This document shows positions 43,975 to 52,188 of a DNA stretch of 64,000 nt, piece by piece; position 1 is the stretch's first letter, and each line of letters opens with the position of its first letter. The translations under genes and the position numbers were made by a program. This DNA comes from Streptomyces sp. ATexAB-D23 (lineage in GTDB: Bacteria; Actinomycetota; Actinomycetes; Streptomycetales; Streptomycetaceae). The stretch lies in contig NZ_KB892057.1 of assembly GCF_000373645.1 (NCBI RefSeq), positions 240,381 through 304,380 on the forward strand, read 5' to 3'. The notes beneath the pieces were generated by a model that did not search any database, was not told the DNA's origin, and saw only the letters and a program-made list of their open reading frames with translations.

Positions 43975-44922
43975 GTGACGGCCGTCGAGTCCCGACCCGC
44001 AGGGGTCGCCTTGACTCCGAGCCCAGGGGGCCAACGCCCGTTCGGGGCCCGTGTCAAGGCATTCGTGGCACTGACCAAGCCTCGGATCATCGAGCTGTTG
44101 CTGATCACCACTGTTCCGGTGATGTTCCTGGCCGCTCAGGGTGTACCCGACCTGTGGCTCGTGCTCACAACCACCATCGGCGGCTATCTGTCCGCCGGCG
44201 GTGCCAATGCACTGAACATGTACATCGACCGCGACATCGACGCGCTGATGGACCGTACGTCGCAGCGCCCGCTGGTCACCGGCATGGTGAGCCCGCGCGA
44301 GTGCCTGGCCTTCGGCGTCTGTCTCGCGGTGATCTCGACGGTCTGGTTCGGGCTGCTCGTCAACTGGCTGTCCGCGGCCCTGGCCCTGGGCGCCCTGCTC
44401 TTCTACGTCGTGGTCTACACGATGCTGCTGAAGCGCCGTACCTCGCAGAACATCGTCTGGGGCGGCATCGCGGGCTGCATGCCGGTCCTCATCGGCTGGT
44501 CGGCCGTGACGAACGAGGTCTCCTGGGCCGCGGTGATCCTCTTCGCCGTCATCTTCTTCTGGACGCCGCCGCACTACTGGCCGCTGTCCATGAAGGTGAA
44601 GGAGGACTACGCGCGGGTCGGCGTCCCGATGCTGCCGGTCATCGCCTCCAACCGGGTGGTCGCCCGCCAGATCGTCGCCTACAGCTGGGTGATGGTCGCC
44701 GTCTCGCTGCTGCTCACCCCGCTGGGCTACACCGGCTGGTTCTACACCGCGGTGGCCCTGCTGACCGGCGGCTTCTGGCTCTGGGAGGCGCACGCGCTGC
44801 TCGGCCGGGCCAAGTCCGGGGTGACCGGTACGAAGCTCAAGGAGATGCGGCTGTTCCACTGGTCGATCACCTATGTCTCCCTGCTGTTCGTCGCCGTGGC
44901 GGTGGACCCCTTCCTGCGGTAA
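43975..44922 (+). CDS. ctaB: Heme O synthase (protoheme IX farnesyltransferase)
   Basis: A 315-residue polytopic UbiA-family prenyltransferase. ALTKPRIIELLLIT, NMYIDRDIDALMDRTSQRPL (the DxxxD prenyl-diphosphate site) and FFWTPPHYWPLSMKVKEDY with the second motif are diagnostic of CtaB/Cox10. It farnesylates heme B to heme O for cytochrome oxidase. GTG at 43975 is preferred, with AGGGG 6 bases upstream; a longer in-frame start is possible. A very strong hairpin follows the gene. Confidence 0.96.
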   Translation: MTAVESRPAGVALTPSPGGQRPFGARVKAFVALTKPRIIELLLITTVPVMFLAAQGVPDLWLVLTTTIGGYLSAGGANALNMYIDRDIDALMDRTSQRPLVTGMVSPRECLAFGVCLAVISTVWFGLLVNWLSAALALGALLFYVVVYTMLLKRRTSQNIVWGGIAGCMPVLIGWSAVTNEVSWAAVILFAVIFFWTPPHYWPLSMKVKEDYARVGVPMLPVIASNRVVARQIVAYSWVMVAVSLLLTPLGYTGWFYTAVALLTGGFWLWEAHALLGRAKSGVTGTKLKEMRLFHWSITYVSLLFVAVAVDPFLR

Positions 44923-44937
44923 CACCTCCGCTCCGGC

Positions 44938-44981
44938 CGACGGGCGGGGAGCGTGGCAGAGGCCACGCTCCCCGCCCGTCG
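44938..44981 (+). terminator. 20-bp perfect hairpin after ctaB
   Basis: A 20-base arm at 44938-44957 (begins CGACGGGCGGGG) is perfectly complementary to 44962-44981, around a 4-base AGAG loop. It begins 16 bases after the ctaB stop and is one of the strongest predicted stems in the window. Confidence 0.85.
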
Positions 44982-45014
44982 CCAGTTGATCTACCCATCG
45001 GTAGCATCTTGTTC

Positions 45015-45380
45015 ATGGCAGAGACGGCAGAGACGGCTGAGACCCAGCAGGCGGACGGCAGGCAGGCGGCACGCGCGGAGCGCAGGGCGGCCCGGCTGGC
45101 CAAGCAGATCGGCGCCTTCGCGAAGGCGCACGGCGGCGCCGAGGGGCAGCTCGCCTACCTCGGGCAGATGGGCACCCGCATCGTCCTCGTGGGCGAGGAC
45201 GGCGGCTGGGGCGACCTGGTGGCCCCCTCGTACGCGGTGGCCGAGAGCGCCGCGCAGCGGTCCGGGATCACCCTGCACGACGAGTTCGACGGCGAGTTCG
45301 CGGCGAAGGTGCACACCGGCCCGTACGAGTGGGCGCGGATGGCCGGCATCCAGGTCGGCGGCCCGTCCAACAAGGCCTGA
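45015..45380 (+). CDS. Conserved hypothetical protein, small and charged
   Basis: A 121-residue soluble protein. The N-terminus has a repeated AETAETAET and an Arg/Ala-rich helix to about residue 40. The rest looks folded (IVLVGEDGGWGDLVAPSYAVAESAAQRSG, then GPYEWARMAGIQVGG). I do not recognise a family. It lies between ctaB and ctaA but is isolated by strong hairpins on both sides, so it is its own transcription unit. No obvious ribosome-binding site precedes the ATG. Confidence 0.75.
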   Translation: MAETAETAETQQADGRQAARAERRAARLAKQIGAFAKAHGGAEGQLAYLGQMGTRIVLVGEDGGWGDLVAPSYAVAESAAQRSGITLHDEFDGEFAAKVHTGPYEWARMAGIQVGGPSNKA

Positions 45381-45390
45381 GGCCCACAGA

Positions 45391-45449
45391 ACGGATCAGG
45401 GGCTCCCGCTCAACGGCGCACAGCCGTGGAGCGGGAGCCCCTGATCCGT
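45391..45449. terminator. Bidirectional 21-bp hairpin between the small protein and ctaA
   Basis: The 21-base arm at 45391-45411 (starts ACGGATCAGGGG) pairs perfectly with 45429-45449. Inside the loop ACGGC (45413-45417) also pairs with GCCGT (45423-45427), separated from the main stem by one A-G mismatch. It lies 10 bases from the plus-strand stop and 15 from the ctaA end, so it can terminate both. Confidence 0.85.
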
Positions 45450-45463
45450 GGTGGAGCGCGGTG

Positions 45464-46477
45464 TCAGCCGGCCGCCGCGGGCTCCGGCCGCTCGGTCGCG
45501 GGCTCCGGCACCCGGGGGACCTCCACCGGCCGCTCCCGCAGCGACAGCAGGACCCGTACGACCCCGATCCACACCAGGCACGAGCCGAACATGTGCAGTC
45601 CGACCAGGATCTCCGGCGTGTCGGTGAAGTACTGCACATAGCCGATCACGCCCTGCGCCAGCAGGATCAGGAACAGGTCCCGGACCCGGTGCAGCGGACC
45701 GATGGGGGCGTCCACCGCCTTCAGGACGAACCAGAGCGCGACGGTCAGGGCGACCACGACCCAGGCCAGGTCGGCGTGGAGCTGGGCGGTCATCTTCCAG
45801 TCGATCGGGATGCGGTGCACATCGCTGGAGTCGCCCGCGTGCCGCCCGGCGCCCGTGACCACCGTGCCGACGGCGATCAGCAGCCCCGCCGCGACCGCCA
45901 GCAGCCAGGACAGCTGCGCGACCGCCTTGCCGACCAGCGGACGTGGTGCCTCGTCGCCCTCACGCACCCGCTGCCAGGTCACCAGGGCGACCGCGAGCAG
46001 CCCTGAGGACAGCAGGAAGTGCGCCGCCACGGTGTACGGGTTGAGGCCGACGAGCACGACGATGCCACCGAGCACGGCGTTGCCCATCACGATCCAGAAC
46101 TGCACCCAGCCGAGCCGGGTGAGGCTGCGCCGCCAGGGCTTCGCGGACCGGGCCGCGATGATCGCCCAGCCGACCGCCGCGCACAGGACGTACGTCAGCA
46201 TCCGGTTGCCGAACTCGATGACGCCGTGGAAGCCCATCGCGCTCGTGGTCGTCAGGCTCTCGTCGGTGCACTTGGGCCAGGTCGGGCAGCCGAGACCGGA
46301 GCCGGTCAGCCGGACGGCGCCGCCGGTCACGACGATGACGACGGCCATGACGACCGCCGACATGGCGGCGCGGCGCACCGTCCTGGGCTCGGGGGTCCAG
46401 CGCTCGGCGATGTACAGCAGCGGATTGCGCAGGGCTTGAGCGACTTCGGCTCTGGTCAGCTTGGGCACGCGCACCAT
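45464..46477 (-). CDS. ctaA: Heme A synthase (CtaA/Cox15)
   Basis: A 337-residue protein with about eight membrane helices. VTGGAVRLTGSGLGCPTWPKC has the paired-Cys loop, HGVIEFGNRMLTY carries heme-ligand His and the conserved Glu, and AAHFLLSS, LHADLAW and VGLHMFGS hold further His. It oxidises heme O to heme A for aa3 oxidase. ATG at 46477 is chosen; an in-frame TTG lies further upstream. The C-terminal 25 residues are Pro/Glu-rich and cytoplasmic. Confidence 0.95.
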   Translation of the reverse strand: MVRVPKLTRAEVAQALRNPLLYIAERWTPEPRTVRRAAMSAVVMAVVIVVTGGAVRLTGSGLGCPTWPKCTDESLTTTSAMGFHGVIEFGNRMLTYVLCAAVGWAIIAARSAKPWRRSLTRLGWVQFWIVMGNAVLGGIVVLVGLNPYTVAAHFLLSSGLLAVALVTWQRVREGDEAPRPLVGKAVAQLSWLLAVAAGLLIAVGTVVTGAGRHAGDSSDVHRIPIDWKMTAQLHADLAWVVVALTVALWFVLKAVDAPIGPLHRVRDLFLILLAQGVIGYVQYFTDTPEILVGLHMFGSCLVWIGVVRVLLSLRERPVEVPRVPEPATERPEPAAAG

Positions 46478-46552
46478 CGTAGGACGCCGCTTGTGCAAGC
46501 TTTCACGAGGGGGACGAGTTGCCCGAAACGGCGACGGAACGCATCCGCCCTC

Positions 46553-47320
46553 TCACTCCCAGCGGAAGAACCGCGCCGCGGCCCCGAGCCCCAGCACCGT
46601 CCAGACGGCGAGGATGCCCAGGTCGCCCCACGGCATCCCGGCGCCGTGCTGGAGGACGTCCCGCAGCCCGTCCGACAGGGCCGCGATCGGCAGCAGCCCG
46701 AGCACCGACTGCACGCCGTCCGGGAACTTCTCCAGCGGCACGATCACCCCGCCGCCCACCAGCAGCAGCAGGAACACCAGGTTGGCGGCGGCGAGCGTCG
46801 CCTCCGCCTTCAGCGTCCCGGCCATCAGCAGCCCCAGCCCGGAGAACGCGGCGGTACCCAGTACCAGGAGCAGCAGCACGGCGAACGGATTGCCGTGCGG
46901 CGACCAGCCGAGCGCGAACGCGATCACCGTCAGCAGGACCACCTGGAGCACCTCGGTGACCAGCACGGAGAGGGTCTTCGCGGTCATCAGCGCCCAGCGG
47001 GGCAGCGGCGAGGCGCCGAGCCGCTTGAGCACCCCGTAGCGCCGTTCGAATCCGGTGGCGATGGCCTGGCCGGTGAAGGCCGTCGACATGACGGCCAGCG
47101 CCAGGACGCCCGGCGTCAGGAAGTCGACCGGCTCGCCGGAGCCGGTGTCCACGATGTCGACGGAGCTGAACAGCACCAGCAGCAGCGTCGGGATGACCAC
47201 GGTCAGCAGCAGCTGCTCGCCGTTGCGCAGCAGCATCCGCGTCTCCAGCGCGGTCTGCGCGGCGATCATGCGCGGCAGCGGGGCGGCGCCCGGCCGGGGG
47301 GTGTACGTACCGGCGCTCAT
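46553..47320 (-). CDS. ABC-2 type transporter permease
   Basis: A 255-residue membrane protein with six helices and the ABC-2 pattern (ERRYGVLKRLGASPLPRWAL, then FALGWSPHG). It pairs with the ATP-binding protein encoded just upstream; their reading frames overlap by 4 bases. A drug, lipid or polysaccharide could be exported. The position beside ctaA suggests a housekeeping role, but the cargo is unknown. Confidence 0.9.
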   Translation of the reverse strand: MSAGTYTPRPGAAPLPRMIAAQTALETRMLLRNGEQLLLTVVIPTLLLVLFSSVDIVDTGSGEPVDFLTPGVLALAVMSTAFTGQAIATGFERRYGVLKRLGASPLPRWALMTAKTLSVLVTEVLQVVLLTVIAFALGWSPHGNPFAVLLLLVLGTAAFSGLGLLMAGTLKAEATLAAANLVFLLLLVGGGVIVPLEKFPDGVQSVLGLLPIAALSDGLRDVLQHGAGMPWGDLGILAVWTVLGLGAAARFFRWE

Positions 47321-48264
47321 GCGCGCAGCTCCTTGCCGGTCAGTTCCAGGAAGACGTCCTCCAGGGTGTGGCGCTCCACGGAGATGCCGGAGGGCATCAC
47401 ACCGTGCTGCGCGCACCAGGAGGTGACGGTGGCCAGCAGCTGCGGGTCGATGTCGCCGGTGATGCGGTAGGCGCCGGTGGTCAGCTCGACCGCCTGGCTG
47501 CCGTCGGGCAGCGCCTTCAGCAGCGAGCCGAGGTCGAGTCCGGGCCGGCCGGTGAAGCGCAGGGTGTTCTCGGCCCCTCCTCTGCACAGCGCCTCGGGAC
47601 TGCCTTGAGCGACGATCCGGCCCGAGTCGATGACGGCGACCTCGTCGGCCAGCTCCTCGGCCTCGTCCATGAAGTGGGTGGTGAGCACCACGCTCACGCC
47701 GTCGGCGCGCAGCTCACGCACGAGGTCCCAGGTGGAGCGGCGGGCCTGCGGGTCGAGCCCGGCGGTCGGTTCGTCCAGGAAGACGAGCTCCGGCCGGCCG
47801 ACGACGGCCATGGCCAGGGCGAGTCGTTGCTGCTGGCCACCGGAGAGCCTGCGGTAGGCGGTGCGGCCGCAGCCGCCGAGGCCGAGGCGCTCGACCAGGG
47901 CGTCGACGTCGAGCGGGTGGGCGTGCAGTTTCGCCGTGTGGCGGAGCATCTCGTCGGCGCGGGCCCCGGAGTGGATACCGCCCGACTGGAGCATGACGCC
48001 GATCCTCGGGCGCAGCCGCGCGGCGTCGGCGACGGGGTCGAGGCCGAGGACCCGCACGGTCCCGCCGTCGGGGCGGCGGTAGCCTTCGCAGGTCTCGATC
48101 GTGGTGGTCTTGCCCGCGCCGTTGGGGCCGAGCACGGCGGTGACCGCGCCGGCCGGGATATCCAGGTCGAGGCCGTCCACCGCGGTCTTTTCGCCGTACC
48201 GCTTGACCAGGCCGCTGATCCGGACAGCCGGGCCGGAGGAGGGTGGGGCGGGCTCGCTGTTCAT
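47317..48264 (-). CDS. ABC transporter ATP-binding protein
   Basis: A 315-residue DrrA/CcmA-type ATPase. Walker A GPNGAGKTTTI, signature LSGGQQQRLALA, Walker B ELVFLDEPTAGLD and switch TTHFMDEAEE are all intact. The C-terminal 80 residues form the extra domain common in ABC-2 exporters. It drives the permease encoded immediately downstream. It is divergent from sufR across a 136-base gap that carries a TTAGG/CCTAA dyad. Confidence 0.95.
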   Translation of the reverse strand: MNSEPAPPSSGPAVRISGLVKRYGEKTAVDGLDLDIPAGAVTAVLGPNGAGKTTTIETCEGYRRPDGGTVRVLGLDPVADAARLRPRIGVMLQSGGIHSGARADEMLRHTAKLHAHPLDVDALVERLGLGGCGRTAYRRLSGGQQQRLALAMAVVGRPELVFLDEPTAGLDPQARRSTWDLVRELRADGVSVVLTTHFMDEAEELADEVAVIDSGRIVAQGSPEALCRGGAENTLRFTGRPGLDLGSLLKALPDGSQAVELTTGAYRITGDIDPQLLATVTSWCAQHGVMPSGISVERHTLEDVFLELTGKELRA

Positions 48265-48314
48265 GGGAATCGAGTGTATGCAGCCGCCCCGGGGGACCCG
48301 GCCCTGGGGCTTGA

Positions 48315-48328
48315 TTAGGTAACCCTAA
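48315..48328. promoter_or_regulatory. TTAGG-N4-CCTAA dyad between the ABC operon and sufR
   Basis: TTAGG (48315-48319) and CCTAA (48324-48328) are perfect inverted arms around TAAC. The arms match the ends of iron-regulator (DmdR/IdeR) boxes, but the classical spacing is 9 bases, not 4. The dyad may serve the ABC genes or sufR; the regulator is not known. Confidence 0.35.
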
Positions 48329-48364
48329 GTGATGGATTCCACGGTTGATCGTTTCGGAACGTGG

Positions 48365-48401
48365 TTGTCAGGGCCGGATGAATTACGCAACAATGGCGTT
48401 G
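48365..48401 (+). promoter_or_regulatory. Candidate leaderless sufR promoter with overlapping SufR-type operator
   Basis: TTGTCA (48365-48370, five of six to TTGACA) and AACAAT (48389-48394) are spaced by 18 bases, which puts transcription start at about 48401, the G of the GTG start codon. CAAC (48388-48391), six bases, then GTTG (48398-48401) form a CAAC-N6-GTTG palindrome that covers the -10 and the start codon. I recall this as the motif reported for Streptomyces SufR. Binding there would block the promoter, so the operon would be repressed by its own first product. Confidence 0.65.
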
Positions 48402-49144
48402 TGAAATACATGGGCGAGGCTCCTCAGGAGGAACTCGCGACCGGTGAGCGCTCGACGCGCAACCGCGTCGCGCGCTCCATCCTGGACCACGGCCCGTCCA
48501 CCGTCGCCGATCTGGCGAAGCGCCTGGGGCTCACCCAGGCGGCTGTCCGCCGCCACCTCGACGCCCTCGCCTGCGACGGTGTCGTGGAGGCCCGCGAGAA
48601 GCGGGTGTACGGGGCGCGGGCCCGTGGCCGTCCGGCCAAGGTGTTCGCCCTCACCGACTGCGGCCGGGACGCCTTCGACCAGTCCTACGACTCGCTCGCG
48701 GCCGACGCCCTGCGCTGGATCGCCGAGCTCGCGGGCGAGGAAGCGGTCATGGCGTTCGCCCGTGCGAGGACCGCCGAGCAGTCGGCGGCCTACCGCGCGG
48801 CGATCGAGGCCGCGGACCCCGAGGACCGGACCGAGGCGCTGGCCAAGGCTTTGTCCGCCGACGGGTACGCTGCTACGGCGCGAAGCGCGCCGGGCCCGCA
48901 GCAGGGCGAGCAGCTGTGCCAGCACCACTGCCCGGTCGCCCATGTCGCCGAGCAGTACCCGCAGCTGTGCGAGGCGGAGACGGAGATCTTCTCCAGCCTC
49001 CTGGGGACCCATGTGCAGCGTCTGGCCACCATCGCCCACGGCGACGGGGTGTGCACGACGTACATTCCGCGCAGCGGACACCCCACCCCACAGACCACCG
49101 ATTCAGCTTCTGCAAGCACCACGGCCGGGAGGAACCCCGCATGA
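48401..49144 (+). CDS. sufR: SufR-type [Fe-S]-sensing repressor of the suf operon
   Basis: A 247-residue regulator. The winged HTH is in residues about 15-85 (STVADLAKRLGLTQAAVRRHLDAL). The C-terminal half has Cys173, Cys177 (CQHHC), Cys190 and Cys218, candidate ligands for an iron-sulfur cluster as in SufR of cyanobacteria and mycobacteria. With a cluster bound it should repress the operon, and cluster loss should release it. The GTG at 48401 is chosen because promoter and operator end there and the next residues match family starts. It overlaps sufB (ATGA). Confidence 0.9.
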   Translation: MKYMGEAPQEELATGERSTRNRVARSILDHGPSTVADLAKRLGLTQAAVRRHLDALACDGVVEAREKRVYGARARGRPAKVFALTDCGRDAFDQSYDSLAADALRWIAELAGEEAVMAFARARTAEQSAAYRAAIEAADPEDRTEALAKALSADGYAATARSAPGPQQGEQLCQHHCPVAHVAEQYPQLCEAETEIFSSLLGTHVQRLATIAHGDGVCTTYIPRSGHPTPQTTDSASASTTAGRNPA

Positions 49145-50562
49145 CGCTCCCCACGGAGACTGCCCACCCTGAGCTCGAAGGCCTGGGCACGTACGAATTC
49201 GGCTGGGCCGACTCCGACGCGGCAGGTGCGGCGGCCAAGCGCGGCCTCTCCGAGGCCGTCGTCCGCGACATCTCGGAGAAGAAGAACGAGCCCGACTGGA
49301 TGCTCAAGCTGCGGCTCAAGGGCCTCAAGCTCTTCGAGAAGAAGCCCATGCCGAACTGGGGCTCGGACCTCTCGGGCATCGACTTCGACAACATCAAGTA
49401 CTTCGTGCGCTCGACGGAGAAGCAGGCGGAGTCCTGGGAGGACCTGCCCGAGGACATCAAGAACACGTACGACAAGCTCGGCATCCCGGAGGCGGAGAAG
49501 CAGCGCCTGGTCGCCGGTGTCGCCGCGCAGTACGAGTCCGAGGTCGTCTACCACCAGATCCGCGAGGACCTGGAGGAGCAGGGCGTCATCTTCCTCGACA
49601 CCGACACCGCGCTGAAGGAGCACCCGGAGCTCTTCAAGGAGTACTTCGGCACCGTCATCCCCGTCGGTGACAACAAGTTCGCCTCGCTGAACTCGGCCGT
49701 CTGGTCGGGCGGGTCGTTCATCTACGTCCCCAAGGGTGTCCACGTGGACATCCCGCTCCAGGCCTACTTCCGCATCAACACCGAGAACATGGGCCAGTTC
49801 GAGCGGACGCTGATCATCGTCGACGAGGACGCCTACGTCCACTACGTCGAGGGCTGCACGGCCCCGATCTACTCCTCCGACTCGCTGCACTCCGCGGTCG
49901 TCGAGATCATCGTGAAGAAGGGCGGCCGCTGCCGCTACACGACGATCCAGAACTGGTCGAACAACGTCTACAACCTGGTCACCAAGCGTGCCGTGGCCTA
50001 CGAGGGCGCGACCATGGAGTGGGTCGACGGCAACATCGGCTCCAAGGTCACCATGAAGTACCCGGCCGTCTACCTGATGGGCGAGCACGCCAAGGGCGAG
50101 ACCCTGTCCATCGCCTTCGCGGGCGAGGGCCAGCACCAGGACGCCGGCGCCAAGATGGTCCACATGGCCCCGAACACCTCGTCCAACATCGTCTCCAAGT
50201 CGGTGGCGCGAGGCGGCGGCCGCACCTCCTACCGCGGTCTGATCGAGATCGGCGAGGGCGCGCCGGGCGCGAAGTCCAACGTGCTGTGCGACGCGCTGCT
50301 GGTCGACACGATCTCCCGGTCCGACACCTACCCGTACGTCGACGTCCGCGAGGACGACGTGTCGATGGGCCACGAGGCGACCGTCTCCAAGGTCTCCGAG
50401 GACCAGCTCTTCTACCTGATGAGCCGAGGCATGACCGAGTTCGAGGCCATGGCCATGATCGTGCGCGGCTTCGTCGAGCCGATCGCGAAGGAGCTCCCGA
50501 TGGAGTACGCCCTGGAGCTCAACCGGCTGATCGAGCTGCAGATGGAGGGTTCGGTCGGCTGA
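49141..50562 (+). CDS. sufB: Fe-S cluster assembly scaffold SufB
   Basis: A 473-residue SufB. YFGTVIPVGDNKFASLNSAVWSGGSFIYVPKGVH is the conserved core entry, EGCTAPIYSSDSLHSAVVEI carries the Cys implicated in cluster building, and RSDTYPYVDVREDDVSMGHEATVSK closes the beta-helix. With SufC and SufD it forms the scaffold. No intein is present, unlike the mycobacterial homologue. It overlaps sufR by 4 bases and is followed by sufD after 84 bases. Confidence 0.97.
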   Translation: MTLPTETAHPELEGLGTYEFGWADSDAAGAAAKRGLSEAVVRDISEKKNEPDWMLKLRLKGLKLFEKKPMPNWGSDLSGIDFDNIKYFVRSTEKQAESWEDLPEDIKNTYDKLGIPEAEKQRLVAGVAAQYESEVVYHQIREDLEEQGVIFLDTDTALKEHPELFKEYFGTVIPVGDNKFASLNSAVWSGGSFIYVPKGVHVDIPLQAYFRINTENMGQFERTLIIVDEDAYVHYVEGCTAPIYSSDSLHSAVVEIIVKKGGRCRYTTIQNWSNNVYNLVTKRAVAYEGATMEWVDGNIGSKVTMKYPAVYLMGEHAKGETLSIAFAGEGQHQDAGAKMVHMAPNTSSNIVSKSVARGGGRTSYRGLIEIGEGAPGAKSNVLCDALLVDTISRSDTYPYVDVREDDVSMGHEATVSKVSEDQLFYLMSRGMTEFEAMAMIVRGFVEPIAKELPMEYALELNRLIELQMEGSVG

Positions 50563-50646
50563 TCCGCCGACGGCCGGAGCCACCCGCTCCGGCCCCCGAA
50601 TCCTCCCGACATCTGTCCGACTGAGAAAGCGAGCACTACGACAGCC

Positions 50647-51864
50647 ATGGCTGAGGCTCAGAACTCCCCCACTCTCGGCTCCGCGCGAGCGGGGAGTCCC
50701 CCTCCTGCGGGGTCCACCACTTCCGGTTCCATCGCGGTGGCCGCGGAGTCGACCGTCGCCACGCGCATGAGCGCGCCCCCGTCCTTCGACGTCGCGGACT
50801 TCCCCGTCCCGCACGGCCGCGAGGAGGAGTGGCGGTTCACCCCGCTGGAGCGGCTGCGCGGCCTGCACGACGGCACCGCCGTCGCCAACGGCGGCGGTGT
50901 GAAGGTCGCGATCGACGCCCCCGGGGGCGTCGAGGTCGAGTCCGTCGGCCGGGACGACGCCCGGCTCGGCAAGGCCGGCACCCCGGTGGACCGCGTGGCC
51001 GCGCAGGCCTACTCGTCCTTCGAGCAGGCCCACGTGGTCACGGTCGCCAAGGAGGCCGTGCTCACCGAGCCGGTCCGGATCGCCGTGCACGGCGAGGGCG
51101 GCGTCGCCTACGGCCACCTGGTGGTCGAGGTGGGCGCCTTCGCCGAGGCCGTCGTCGTCATCGACCACACCGGTGACGCGGTGCTCGCCGCCAACGTCGA
51201 CTACGTCCTGGGCGACGGGGCCAAGCTGACCGTCGTCTCCGTGCAGGACTGGGACGAGCGGGCCGTGCACGTCGGCCAGCACAACGCGCTGGTCGGCCGG
51301 GACGCCTCGTTCAAGTCGATCGTCGTCACCTTCGGCGGCGACCTGGTCCGGCTCCACCCCCGGATCGCGTACGCGGGCACCGGTGGCGAGGCCGAGCTGT
51401 TCGGCCTCTACTTCACCGACAAGGGCCAGCACCAGGAGCACCGCCTCCTGGTCGACCACAACACCCCGCACTGCAAGTCCAACGTGGCCTACAAGGGCGC
51501 GCTCCAGGGCGAGGACGCCCACGCCGTGTGGATCGGCGACGTGCTGATCCAGGCCGCGGCCGAGGGCACCGACACCTACGAGATGAACCGCAACCTGGTC
51601 CTGACCGACGGTGCGCGGGTCGACTCGGTGCCGAACCTGGAGATCGAGACCGGCGAGATCGTCGGCGCCGGCCACGCCTCGGCGACCGGCCGCTTCGACG
51701 ACGAGCAGCTGTTCTACCTCCAGTCGCGCGGCATCCCGGCCGAGGAGGCCCGCCGCCTCGTCGTGCGCGGCTTCTTCGCCGAGCTGGTCCAGCAGATCGG
51801 TCTGCCGGACGTCGAGGCCCGCCTGCTCGACAAGATCGAGACCGAGTTGAAGGCCTCGGTCTGA
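50647..51864 (+). CDS. sufD: Fe-S cluster assembly protein SufD
   Basis: A 405-residue SufD. The conserved part starts near DVADFPVPHGREEEWRFTPLERLRGL, and the C-terminal beta-helix has HHxx-type blocks (DKGQHQEHRLLVDH) and RGIPAEEARRLVVRGFF. The first 40 residues carry a Pro/Ser/Gly segment (SPTLGSARAGSPPPAG) that is not part of the family and is coded by a repeat-like stretch of DNA. The ATG at 50647 gives this N-terminus; a later ATG (MSAPPSFD, 50767) would remove it. Confidence 0.93.
   Translation: MAEAQNSPTLGSARAGSPPPAGSTTSGSIAVAAESTVATRMSAPPSFDVADFPVPHGREEEWRFTPLERLRGLHDGTAVANGGGVKVAIDAPGGVEVESVGRDDARLGKAGTPVDRVAAQAYSSFEQAHVVTVAKEAVLTEPVRIAVHGEGGVAYGHLVVEVGAFAEAVVVIDHTGDAVLAANVDYVLGDGAKLTVVSVQDWDERAVHVGQHNALVGRDASFKSIVVTFGGDLVRLHPRIAYAGTGGEAELFGLYFTDKGQHQEHRLLVDHNTPHCKSNVAYKGALQGEDAHAVWIGDVLIQAAAEGTDTYEMNRNLVLTDGARVDSVPNLEIETGEIVGAGHASATGRFDDEQLFYLQSRGIPAEEARRLVVRGFFAELVQQIGLPDVEARLLDKIETELKASV
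50668..50716 (+). repeat. Dispersed Streptomyces-type repeat inside the sufD N-terminus
   Basis: The segment begins CCCCACTCTCGGCTCC and continues with GAGCGGGGAGTCCCCC and CTGCGGGG. It resembles the short palindromic GC-rich repeat (CTCGGCTTCGCTCGAGCGGGGGGACCCCC-type) that I remember as scattered in Streptomyces intergenic regions. Here it is in frame near the sufD 5' end and codes for low-complexity residues. Confidence 0.4.
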
Positions 51865-52181
51865 TGGCATTCGTGAAAGCCTGCGCGCTGAGCGAGCTGG
51901 AGGACGACACCCCCAAGCGGGTGGAACTCGACGGCACGCCGGTCTCCGTCGTCCGCACCGAGGGCGAGGTGTTCGCGATCAACGACATCTGCTCGCACGC
52001 GAACGTCTCGCTGTCCGAGGGCGAGGTCGAGGACTGCTCGATCGAGTGCTGGCTGCACGGATCGAGCTTCGACCTGCGCACAGGTAAGCCGTCCGGCCTT
52101 CCCGCGACGCGCCCCGTCCCCGTATACCCCGTCAAGATCGAAGGGGACGATGTGCTCGTCTCCGTCACCCAGGAGTCCTGA
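51864..52181 (+). CDS. Rieske-type ferredoxin of the SUF operon
   Basis: A 105-residue small Rieske protein. CSHANVSLSEG and CSIECWLHGSSFDLRTG provide the C-x-H and C-x2-H ligands. It is encoded between sufD and sufC, as in most actinobacteria, and may deliver electrons for cluster assembly. ATG overlaps the sufD stop by one base (TGATG). Confidence 0.93.
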   Translation: MAFVKACALSELEDDTPKRVELDGTPVSVVRTEGEVFAINDICSHANVSLSEGEVEDCSIECWLHGSSFDLRTGKPSGLPATRPVPVYPVKIEGDDVLVSVTQES

Positions 52182-52188
52182 GTCACCC

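Noticed and set aside
48790..51870. Minus-strand open frame of about 1000 codons opposite sufR, sufB and sufD
   Set aside because: It covers three secure genes and their junctions without any motif.
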